A program made the translations under genes and the position numbers. A stretch of DNA of 64,000 nt, taken from positions 111,818 through 175,817 of the forward strand of contig MNCI01008036.1 of assembly GCA_015680685.1 (NCBI GenBank), in the 5' to 3' direction. The notes under the pieces were generated by a model, which saw nothing but the letters and a program-made list of their open reading frames with translations, was not told the DNA's origin and ran no database searches. Shown one piece after another: positions 34,054 through 43,203 of this stretch; within the stretch, counting starts at the first letter, position 1, and every line of letters begins with the position of its first letter. This stretch comes from Gnetum montanum (taxonomy: Eukaryota; Streptophyta; Gnetopsida; Gnetales; Gnetaceae).

Positions 34054-34600
34054 TAAAACTTCGTCAAATTTTAATAATGCACTAGTGTTGGTAATATTTT
34101 GAGCAATATTATCCCATGATTTGGTAAGAGACTATAGCAAAGTAATAAATTGATCCTCCTTTTCTATATTACTGCCTATTGATAGCAACTGACTTACAAT
34201 GGTATTATAAATAGTGAGATGAGAAGCAATGGTTGCATTAATCACATCTTTAACAAGAGTAATTGTCTTCTAAGATGAAATTTATTTGAATGGAAATTTA
34301 ATTAATAAATTTTATCAACACCATCCTATATACCTTTTACAATATTTTTACCTTTCAAATTTATGAGAACAAAATTTGTAATACCTCTCTATATTGTAAT
34401 AAGAGCCAACTAGTCCAAATGAGCCCACTCATCTTCCTTCATGTTTGGAGGCATGTTGTTTCTTTTTAACTAAGAGATATTCCATTCAAAACTTCTAGAG
34501 ATCACAGTTGCTACCATTGATTTTTTCTATTTCCTTGATGTATTTAGAATAACTCATCATTTTAATATGATTACTGAGATAAGAGCCTTGGCAATCAACT
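34054..34600 (-). pseudogene. copia gag (N-terminal half)
   Basis: The minus strand starts near 34558 with MMSYSKYIKEIEKINGSN, then CDL.KF.MEYLLVKKKQ, where the stops replace the Trp and Gln of the family block FxxWKFxMxxLL. Further down it has a SYYNIERYYKF-like stretch. It fits the UBN2-type copia gag. It continues at 25694 beyond element E. Confidence 0.7.
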
Positions 34601-34603
34601 CAA

Positions 34604-34620
34604 CCTTACTCTGATATTGA
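34604..34620 (-). promoter_or_regulatory. copia primer binding site (initiator tRNA-Met type)
   Basis: The minus strand reads CAATATCAGAGTAAGG beside the 5' LTR end. The standard site is TGGTATCAGAGC; TATCAGAG is intact and the rest differ by a few changes. This is the usual primer for Ty1/copia. Confidence 0.7.
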
Positions 34621-34622
34621 TT

Positions 34623-34695
34623 TGTTAATTCACACCTCAATTAAGCAGATTAATAGACTAACAAAAAGTAATAGAAGTAGAAATTTGATCATGAA
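34623..34695 (-). repeat. copia 5' LTR, first 73 bp
   Basis: Matches 1310-1382 (ttcacacctcaattaagcag, then tagactaacaaaaagtaata). LTR F interrupts it after atgaa at 34695. The remaining 400 bp of this LTR are not found in the window. Confidence 0.75.
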
Positions 34696-35516
34696 TGATA
34701 AAGTAAAGAATTTCACCATAATGATATTATAGTTACGATATCATATCTACAATGTTGTAGATACGTTATCATATCTCATGATACGTTATTGTAGAAACGA
34801 TATCATGAGGTGTGTGCTAGCTTATAAAAGTAACAATTAGGTGCACAGATCCATAATATATTTGATAACATAGTAGCATAACTCTTTTATTTTGTTTTCA
34901 TGATTTTAGCTTTTAATACTTAGCAGTGTGTGTCACAATGTAATGTTAACTATATGAATAGAGTCTTTATTTGAGTGTGATGTACTTGGACATGCTGCAA
35001 GATTGAAAATAAAGATCAAGATTACTTTCCATCATTGCAGCAACACTAAGTTTTATTTTTGCTTTCATTCAGTTTATTGTTTACTGTTTTCATAGTTACT
35101 AATTTACTTCTATACACTTTACCATTACTATTGTTAAGCGGAATGAGTACAACTAATCTCGAGCACTTAAGTGTAGCTACTTAGTAGCCCAGTAGTACTA
35201 TCACTTGGTACGCATAGTAGTGTGGTACTTGATAATCCCAGTAGTTGTTGTATGAAGTTGAAGGTGTGAATGGAAGATCAAGACTGGCTACTCCTCACAT
35301 AGGCTAGATTAGATTTGTTTACTATCACTTAGATTTGGAAACTATTCCATTTACTTCATGTTCACTAGACATAATTTGGCCAATACAACATCATCGATCA
35401 TATACCTTATCAATAGTCAAACCATATGCATTGAATTTACTAGCTCATGTGGGAAAGTAATGATCTTGAACTCTAACCAATTACTTGCATAGTCACATTG
35501 CCTTGTCTATGGAATT
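34696..35516 (+). repeat. LTR F, truncated at its 3' end
   Basis: Starts TGATAAAGTAAAG; its U3 holds ACGATATCAT words (34735-34795). TATA core cttataaaag is at about 34821 and aataaagatcaag at about 35009. It stops at ggaatt, about 90 bp before the family LTR end, where LTR G begins. Confidence 0.75.
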
Positions 35517-36338
35517 TGATGAAGCATCTAGTTGAATGCATCAACTGGGCCACATCAACGAAGCCTTGTTAATGCGACTGCGTTGATGTGACCTCATTGA
35601 TGCATCCTTCCATGCATTGACATAGCCTTGTCACCGCAGAGTCCATTTTCCGCTATAAATATGCATGCACCTGCCACATTTATGGCACCTTTTGTTCAAG
35701 TTGTAGTGAAGCTCTTGTAGTTTTTGTCCATAGGAGTTAGACTATTTTTCCAAGTGCCCATAGACATAGTTTCAAGAGTCTATGACTCTTTATTCGAGCA
35801 CTAATGTACCTAAGCCCATTGGCGTGAATGGCAATAAAGATGAGCTTTTTGAACATTTCGTGCAACATTTGAACTAAATTACTTAAGCATTAATATTTTA
35901 ACACTTCAATAATTTTCATGCTTCTTTTATTGCTTTATAGTCATAGTACATTTTAGTATTCCACAAGAACACATAAGCACGACCACCTTGAACATATGCT
36001 TGATACTTGGCAACCTAGTGACGCTTAACATTTAGCAACCCAATAGTGATTAGGACATGCTTGGGATGTGCATGGAGGGTGGAACGGTTGCTTATGCTAG
36101 GAGTAGTCGAGTGATAGAGTAGTGAAATCTTCAATTATCTAGTCCTTTTACTCCCTATATTAGAAGAATTAAATATTAAGAATAAAAGAAAACACATAAA
36201 AATCATATGCCTTAATCTTACTTAACCATTGTTCTAGAATGTCACAGGTGAGGTTGAGAGGACAACGACCATTCTAACTAGGATATTGATGGCTAGAATA
36301 TTGTGCATAAGTGCTTGTAGTCGTCAGAATTTGACCTA
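35517..36338 (+). repeat. LTR G, truncated at its 3' end
   Basis: Starts TGATGAAGCATCTAGTTG. U3 has GCATCAACG-type words (35540-35640). TATA core ctataaatatgc is at about 35653, aataaagatgagc at about 35833. It stops after cagaatttgaccta, within about 10 bp of the position where F stops, and LTR H begins. Confidence 0.75.
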
Positions 36339-37226
36339 TGATGAAGTATCCAGTTGAATGCATTAATTGGGCTGCGTCAATGAAGCCTCATTAATGCAGC
36401 TATGTTGACGTGATCTCGTCAACACATCCTTCTATGCATTGATGTGGCCTTGTCAACATAGAGTCCATTTTTCACTATAAATATGCGTGCACCCATCGCA
36501 TTTATGGAACCTTTTGTTCAAGTTGTAGTGAAACTCTTGTAGTTTGTTTCCACAAAAGTTAGACTATTTTCCCAAGTGCATGCCTGTAGTGCAATGTTTG
36601 TAATTATACAGAACCTTTATTCAAGTGTGACGTACTTGGACACGCACATGATTGGCAATAAAGATTGAGATTGCTCCATCATTGTAGCATTCACTTAGTT
36701 TTAATTGTTTGATTTTTATTGTTATTTATTATTTTCTTAGTTAATATCTCTTTACCCTCATTTACTATTCTTGTTGTTAAATGCGGAATGAGTACGACTT
36801 AATCATGAACATTGAAGTGTAACTACTTGGTAACCTAGTAGTGTATTTAGGAGTGCTCAAGTAATGTGTGCTTGGTAATCCCAGAAGTATTATATGAGGT
36901 CCAAGATGTGCACGGATGATTAAGGACAGATTCTCATCATACTTAGGCTAGCTTAGTCTTCATTTCCTATTGCTTATTAGTTTAATCAATATTATTTCCC
37001 ATTGTCTCTAGGAGTAGCCTAGTTTTAGAAATCATATTATACACCTCATTCTAGACTAAACCATACGTGACAAAGCAAATACTAGTCCAGGTAGAAAGAC
37101 AATGAACTACGATCAACGTGTAACTATCTAGATACCACAACTAGTCTGTCTATGGAGTTTGACTAGATCGTGTGTACACGCTCGTATTCATATGGTTGAG
37201 TGTAGGGGATACCTCGCCACTCATCA
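36339..37226 (+). repeat. Element H 5' LTR
   Basis: 888 bp. U3 words of the GCATTAATTGGGC and TTGACGTG type (36350-36450), TATA core ctataaatatgcg at 36474-36486, aataaagattgag at about 36657, and terminus cgccactcatca. It closely matches LTR G and the segment 49762-50073. Confidence 0.85.
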
Positions 37227-37227
37227 T

Positions 37228-37245
37228 TGGCATCGTTTCCAAGGA
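37228..37245 (+). promoter_or_regulatory. Element H primer binding site (tRNA-Asp)
   Basis: TGGCATCGTTTCCAAGGA, one base after the LTR. It matches the tRNA-Asp complement except for transitions and one G to T. The inner CGTT is kept. Confidence 0.7.
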
Positions 37246-37359
37246 CAATGTTAGTTATTTAGATTAGTTACATCATCCAAGATGACTGTAACAAAGCCTT
37301 GACGATATACCTTTTAAAAAGAAATTAATTGCAAATAAGTCACACACAAATTCACAACA

Positions 37360-39650
37360 ATGTCTCTCTCATAAGACTATGATAACACAATAACTAGTAA
37401 GGAAATTCATTGGAGAACCAATGAATTATATGATGATGAAGACAAAGTTTGAAGTACTCAATCTTATGTAGGGATCCCCTATGTTCATGAACACCCAAAT
37501 GGTACTCAAGAACTCTTGTAATCCAACTCTGACACCTCTAGTGAGGATGGGACATCCCATAGACTAAGGGAACCTGTAAGGCCTAGGACCCTCTTAATGG
37601 TTAACAGGAACTTATTTGGGGATGATTGGGAGGCTAGAAAAGTCATGAAAAGCCTTTTAGTTCTTTCTCTTCCTCTACTCCTTTGACATCAGGTCATGAC
37701 ATGGATGACCATCTCTCAAGGGATCGTTGTAGAAATAAAAATTGAGCCCACGGGCAAATTCAGGAATGTCAACATGAATGAAGACAACATCATCCCAACT
37801 CACAAATTCATAACCTACCTAGTGACGATGAACCCCTGTTGGCCACTAAGAGCCTAATGCATATACAAGAGGCTAGTCAAATATTCCGTAGGCATCGCAA
37901 GGAAAGCTGTCTACCCAAGCTTGATTTAAATAACTTTCCCAAGTTTTCAGGAGGCTATGATTTAGATCCACAACAAAATTTACAAGCCTTCTACGATGCC
38001 TGTGCATGGAATAATATTGATAATAGGTGGCAAATACTTAAGTTCTTTCCTATGACACTCATTGGCCAAGCAAAAGTATGGTATAGATCCTTAAAACCTA
38101 AATCAATTTGATGTTGGCTGACAATGGTATAACTCTTCAATGAGAGATATCAAACCTATGCAAGAGTGTCAGCCTTGAGGAGACAAATCCAAGAATGGAA
38201 ACAAGGGCAACATGAAACCTTGGACATGGCCTTGGGAAGATATTATTCATTTTTAAACAATTTCCCAAGCCATGGGTTCTTTGAGGAGAGGCTAATGTAT
38301 CACATCATGGATGGGCTCTGTAATAAAACAAGGGAGACCTTAGGGATGTATGCCTCAAGTTAACTATATGAACTACAAGCCCACCAATTTTGAGAGCTTA
38401 TCAAGTGGTTAGCAAAAGAAGAAGAAGAAAAAGCCAAATCGGAGAATGTTGAGAGATTTCAATAGGGCCAAAATCTCAAAATAGCAAAGGTCCATGATCA
38501 TGAAGAGGAGAAATCAACTCATCTCAAGGAGGTGGAATCGTCTTTGCCAATACTACAATCACTAGATGAAATTGAGGCAAGGATCAATAAGATGATAGAA
38601 TGGGTACATGAAAAATGTATAGAATATGCCAACATTGTTAGTGGAACTACACCAAATCAAGAAATAGGATAGGACACCACGCAACAATTAGAACGAAGGG
38701 TTGGAGAAAATAAGAATAGGAGCTCAACTGCCAATCATATGTATCAATGTAATGTTTGCCTGTATGATCATCCCAAGGGGCAATGCCCCATCTTGTCACA
38801 TTTACATGAGAATTGGGTAGGAATGCTACATCTAGATTTCATATAGAAGTACTGGGTTCAACCACAATGGCAAAAGCCCTAGTCGTGGAGGAGGCCACTA
38901 CCAAACAGACCATACCCTCCGTATGTCTTGATGTTAAACGTTTATTATGTTCAACACCTTGTTTCTCCAATTGGATCAACATCCTCTACTTCACCTCATC
39001 ATTATCATTCTCTCGAGTACTATCCATCCATGTCCTCTCCAACAAGATCACCACCTCATGTGCCTTACACTTCTCCTAAGCCTCAATATTCTCATCCTTC
39101 ACCTCCTTCTACATTACCACCAATTGTGCTAGAAGGTTTTGCACCACAAAACCAACCCACGAACATTACTTGTGATACTATGATCAACAGAAGTGGAGGT
39201 CCTCTACAATGTTGAAAGTGTCCTTTCTTTAGGCATGACCAAAGAAAGAGGTACCATGCTTCCGAAACCACTGCATCCTCCAACCTAGCACAAGCCCAAC
39301 GCTGTGGTGCATCTTTCTCCTTGAACTCAATGCCTCATGTTACCTTATTAGGACCACCAATCAATATAACCACATGGGGAGACATGTCAATCCTTGCATA
39401 CCATCTTACGGTCAAGGGTGGTCAACTCCTTATCACATGACCATGTCTTATAATTTTCCCCACTATGCCGACCTTAATCAAGTGTGTGAACCCCAATTTG
39501 GGTACATTCCTACCACCACACCAAATGACACCTAGTGGTTTGGATATGATAGGACCCCAATAGTTCCAATATGCATGGATCCAATCTTTCCATTTATTAA
39601 TTCTCACCATGATCCAAGGTTCAGTAATGGGGGACACCCTGCATTCTAAC
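37360..39650 (+). pseudogene. gag: Element H gag pseudogene, protease absent
   Basis: Starts MSLS at 37360 with a GIPYVHEHPNG N-terminus like the YAHFHP of A. The core at 37839-38360 is mostly open: LDLNNFPKFSGGYDLDPQQN, AFYDACAWNNIDNRWQ, FFPMTLIGQAKVWYRSLKPK and SALRRQIQEWKQGQHETLDM. The motif CNVCLYDHPKGQCPI (38748-38792) has both cysteines. A Ser/Pro/Tyr-rich stretch follows, then NPCIPSYGQ, a CMDPI segment and a FSNGGHPAF end, matching E. The protease is missing between these parts. Confidence 0.82.
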
Positions 39651-41064
39651 AAGCAGAATTAGTAAATGTTTTTCTTTTTGTTTGGTTTAGCATTTTTTTC
39701 TAATTTTTCATCTTTTAATTTGTTGTTTTATCTTTTTGTAGATAATCTCATCTGTGAATAAAATACTTATGTGACCAGTTGGTTGAGGTGTTTTTCTATG
39801 CTATCAAGTCATAAGGGACTAATTATTTGGACAGTGAGCCCACAATATCCACCCCACCCATTCTATTAATAAGAGGTTCTACTTAGGGTACGATGATATT
39901 CTTGTTATCATTAAAACTTAAAGTAACCTTGTACTCATTATGCCTAGAGCAATGAGTGACAAACTAAGAAGGAATGACAAGGGTGTGACATCAAGGGGAC
40001 TTGTGGACTCTCTTTGGTGACATCTGTAGGTGCTATCATGTAGCTTGGTTGTACTAAGATCCTTGTAGATCTAACAAAAAATGGGAGTAAGAGTTGTGAT
40101 AAAGGCACTTCATAAAGGAACTCAATGTTGTTTTGGGGGGTCCCATGCATCCATGCCTGAAGGTTGGTAGCTTCTCTAGATCACTTTTGGGAAAGACAAA
40201 GTGCAAAAAATTGCCAAAAGGAGAAAAAGACAAGAAAAAAAAAGAGAAGAGAAAAATAAAATCAAAGGAAAAAAAATAAGAAATGAAGAAAAAAAGAAAA
40301 GACTAAGAAAACATGCTTCAAAAAAATTTAAATCATTCCTCCCTGGTGCAAAATGCCAAGTGATCATACACCTTGCTGTCATGATGCTCTATTGGTTATT
40401 TGTCATTGGGGATGAAACAATTCGATGTCATTGATCAGAGGTATGGACTTGGTTTTGATCTTGGAGCAAAAGGCTAATGGTACTTTAATCACATATAACA
40501 CTTGGAATTCATTATGTCTAGGGTAAGTTACCTCACATCACGATCTCTACAATCCCTTCTGTAATTCATCTCATCTCGTGGTCCAAGTATTTCTAACTTG
40601 TGTCTTGTGTGGCATAGAATTCATACCTCATCACAGTGGTATTAACATGTGTGTGTTTTGTTGCACAGGTGCATATTGCATTTAACCCTTATAGTGCCTA
40701 TGGACATTTTAAGGTGTGGTTACACAAGGGCATGATAGGTTGGAACCTACTTTGGGGAGGATCCACTTGCGTAACTTTTGTAATTTGTACTTGTTGCACA
40801 CCACCACATCATTTTATACCCTCCCAGTACTTCATTGTCATCATTTTATCAAACGTTCCTCAAAACCATACATGTCCTTTCATGTGTCACCTAAACAAAT
40901 CAGGTCTAACATTAAACTTTTAGGGCAACTTCCTTGGAAAAGTTTTAACTCTAAAATCACACTAAGCAAGGAATTCAACATTTATTAAAGGCAATGAGTA
41001 AGGTATGAGATAATTGAACTTCTTTAAATAACCTTACTAATAATTGATCTTTGTGTGATTATAG
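39651..41064 (+). other. Element H conserved internal non-coding region
   Basis: Shares with E and J the blocks at 39800-39900 (caagtcataagggactaatt) and 39985-40095 (tgacatcaaggggacttgtg, ccttgtagatctaa). An A-rich run lies at 40201-40330. The family motif ctttggggaggatccacttg is at 40750-40769. It ends in ttgtgtgattatag before the ORF2 ATG. Confidence 0.65.
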
Positions 41065-41502
41065 ATGGCCCCTAAAAGAGGACAATAGGGAGGACCTTCT
41101 CAAGGTGCAACTGAATGCCTAGGAGGAGGTAGAGGCCAAGGACCTCATGAAGAACATGCAAAGCAGGAGGCACAATCATTCAACATCCATCAGAAAACTC
41201 CTAACACTACACAATTTGGCCAAGCAATAGGTGGAGAGGTCAAGGCTAGAGCCTATGAAGAGGAATGATAGCTATTTGTAGCATGGTATGTCAAGGCCAA
41301 TCAAGTGTTCCCACAGCTACTGTGTCCATGGGAAGTGCCAACTCCATCAAACATTAGAACATCTGCATGGAAGGCTCATGATCCTTGGACAGAAGAGGAG
41401 AAACTTCAGGCACTTCTTCAATGGTATCAATCTTGGAAGCCTGGAGCATAGAACAACGGAGAGGCACCCATGGAAGAGCCACCACCATTGGGAACCACAT
41501 GA
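41065..41502 (+). pseudogene. Element H ORF2, internally deleted
   Basis: From ATG 41065 to TGA 41502 is 146 codons with one frame kept throughout. The N-terminus (MAPKRGQ, GGGRGQG) matches ORF2 of E, and the last 70 codons (WYVKANQVFPQLLCPWEVPT, EEEKLQALLQWYQSWKPG, MEEPPPLGTT) match its C-terminus. The plant-transposon-protein-like domain and coiled coil, over 2 kb in E, are missing. The four internal stops are TAG or TGA at positions that could come from CAG or CGA. Confidence 0.75.
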
Positions 41503-41814
41503 GTTCCACAAGTTTTGTATTTTGCGTCTATGTCCAAATTTTGCTTAATCCCTCACTGCGGCATGAAACAGTTCATGGTCATTCAATAACATCGCCACCA
41601 GGAACTGGGTAACCCTCTTCCACAACTTTAGCATCTCGACAAGGTTGTGAGTCCATTATTGTCATCATGTTTAATTTTTTTTCCATGAATACCATAGTTT
41701 TGTAATTTTTCTTTTCCGTATACTTAGGCACTTGGTGTGTTGCTAGCATCAGTGTGTATATTGATGTGTTTTGCCATGTGTGTCATTAGTAACTTCATAC
41801 TTTCCAAATTATAA

Positions 41815-41852
41815 TGAACTCGAGGACGAGTTTTCACTCAGTCGTGGGGGTA
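41815..41852 (+). promoter_or_regulatory. Element H terminal polypurine tract
   Basis: gaactcgaggacgagttttc followed by actcagtcgtgggggta, ending at the LTR start. It is the best-preserved copy of this site in the window. Confidence 0.82.
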
Positions 41853-42048
41853 TGATGAAGCATCTAGTTGAATGCATTAATTAGGCCATGTCAACGAAGC
41901 CTCGTTAATGCAGCAGCGTTGACGTGACCTTGTCGACGCATCCTTCCATGCATTGATGTGCCCTTGTTAATGTAGAGTCTATTTTTTGCTATAAATATGT
42001 GTGCACCTGCCACATTTATGACACCTTTTGTTTAAGTTGTAGCGAAGT
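41853..42048 (+). repeat. Element H 3' LTR, left part
   Basis: 196 bp from TGATGAAGCATCTAGTTG to gtagcgaagt, the TATA region included (ctataaatatgtg near 41989). Element I interrupts it. GAAGT (42044-42048) is the candidate target duplication. The rest of this LTR is probably 49762-50073, with the part between lost in the gap. Confidence 0.75.
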
Positions 42049-43061
42049 TGATGAGACGCGATATCACATAGGCTGCAATATCACGTCATCCCCTACGATA
42101 TCGCGTATGTGATATCACGGTCTGTCGCCAAGTTTATAAATAAGAGGCGACTCTTCCTTGTTTCCTCATCTTGGGCTAGAAGTAGGAAAACTCTGGCAGT
42201 TTGATCACTCCAGAGATAGAATATTTTCCATGTGCCCGCAGTAGGAGTCCTACAGTGAACGGATCTTTATTCGAGCAACATTGTACCTAAACACAAGTTG
42301 TGTACGGCAATAAAGATGAACTTCCTGGATAAACCTTGTAGTGCATGGAATAGGATTTTATTTACTATTATTTATTGCTTTCTCTTAGTAATGCGGAATG
42401 AGTACAACTTGATTACAAGCATCTAAGGATGTGTACGGATAGTCAAGGAATTAGCTGCTCATCGCAACGCGGTATGAGTACGACTTGATTACGAGCATCT
42501 AAGTGTGACTACTTGGTAACCTAGTGGTGTGTCCAGGATCTGCGCTTAGTAATCCCAGTGGTAGTCGTGCACCAAGATGTGTACGGTTAGTCAAGAAATC
42601 GGTTGCTCATCGCACTTAGGCTAGATTAGATTCTTTCAACCGTTTCCTCCTAGTTAAGTGCCTTAGTACGACCACTTCGAGCACGTGAGTTACGCGTGGT
42701 GATCCCAGCAATGATTAGCGTTTGGTAGCCGTGGTTGCATCGGTTCAGGGTGTGTACGGTAAGTGGGAACGGATGTTGATACTAGGTAATTTAGACTTAG
42801 TTCATTAGTTAGAGTTAGTTAGTTTCTTCAACCCTTCACCTTGATAGCATAGGAGATAAAACATAAAAACTATAAAAATCATATACCTCAGACTTACTTA
42901 ACCATACACTATGACAACTAAAAGTAAGTCTGGGAAGACAAAAAATGATTAACCCCAAGTGTTCCATGGGGCATGTAGGCACTTAGTTTGCGGAGTTCAA
43001 TTGGATTACGCGTGCTATGCTCATTTCGTATGGTTGAGTGTAGGTACCTCACCACTCATCA
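42049..43061 (+). repeat. Element I 5' LTR
   Basis: 1013 bp, TGATGAGACGCGATATC to cactcatca. U3 (42049-42120) has five CGATATCACG/CGATATCGCG words. TATA core tttataaataagagg is at 42133-42147 and aataaagatgaac at about 42309. An inner direct duplication is at 42393-42530, also present in the 3' LTR. Confidence 0.85.
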
Positions 43062-43062
43062 T

Positions 43063-43080
43063 TGGCACCATTGCTGGGGA
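43063..43080 (+). promoter_or_regulatory. Element I primer binding site (tRNA-Asp)
   Basis: TGGCACCATTGCTGGGGA differs from the tRNA-Asp complement TGGCGCCGTTGCCGGGGA at three positions: two CG to CA and one CCG to CTG. All are deamination-type changes at sites methylated in plants. Confidence 0.82.
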
Positions 43081-43203
43081 CTAAGTGTTTGTGCGCTAAA
43101 TAGAACATAAAGGATATCACTCACATCGTTGGGAGCCTAAACTAACCTTCGGGTTAATCAAGATAAAATATTATATAACGGTGAAATAGCACATCAATAA
43201 AAA

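Larger units (their letters stand above)
1310..34695 (-). mobile_element. Ty1/copia retrotransposon broken into four pieces by nested Ty3 insertions
   Basis: Domains read in the right order for Ty1/copia on the minus strand from high to low coordinates: 5' LTR end 34623-34695, initiator-Met-type primer site about 34604-34620, gag 34054-34600, zinc knuckle and protease 25200-25560, integrase 24238-24970, RT 23295-24100, a 44-bp RNase H-side piece at 9525-9568, RNase H 1801-2457 and 3' LTR 1310-1790. Removing the insertions leaves about 4.2 kb plus the lost part of one LTR, a normal copia size. A and E are bounded by near-perfect 5-bp duplications of copia sequence. Every domain is degenerate. 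Confidence 0.85.
36339..42048 (+). mobile_element. Element H: non-autonomous Ty3 with shortened ORF2
   Basis: 5' LTR 36339-37226, PBS, gag without protease, conserved non-coding region, a 438-bp ORF2, polypurine tract and 3' LTR from 41853. The 3' LTR is interrupted at 42048 by element I. There is no pol. Its 5' LTR sits inside LTR G. Confidence 0.85.

Noticed and set aside
40201-40434. Lys/Glu-rich 77-codon open frame as a small gene
   Set aside because: It lies in a purine-rich low-complexity run in the non-coding interior of H with no counterpart in E or J.
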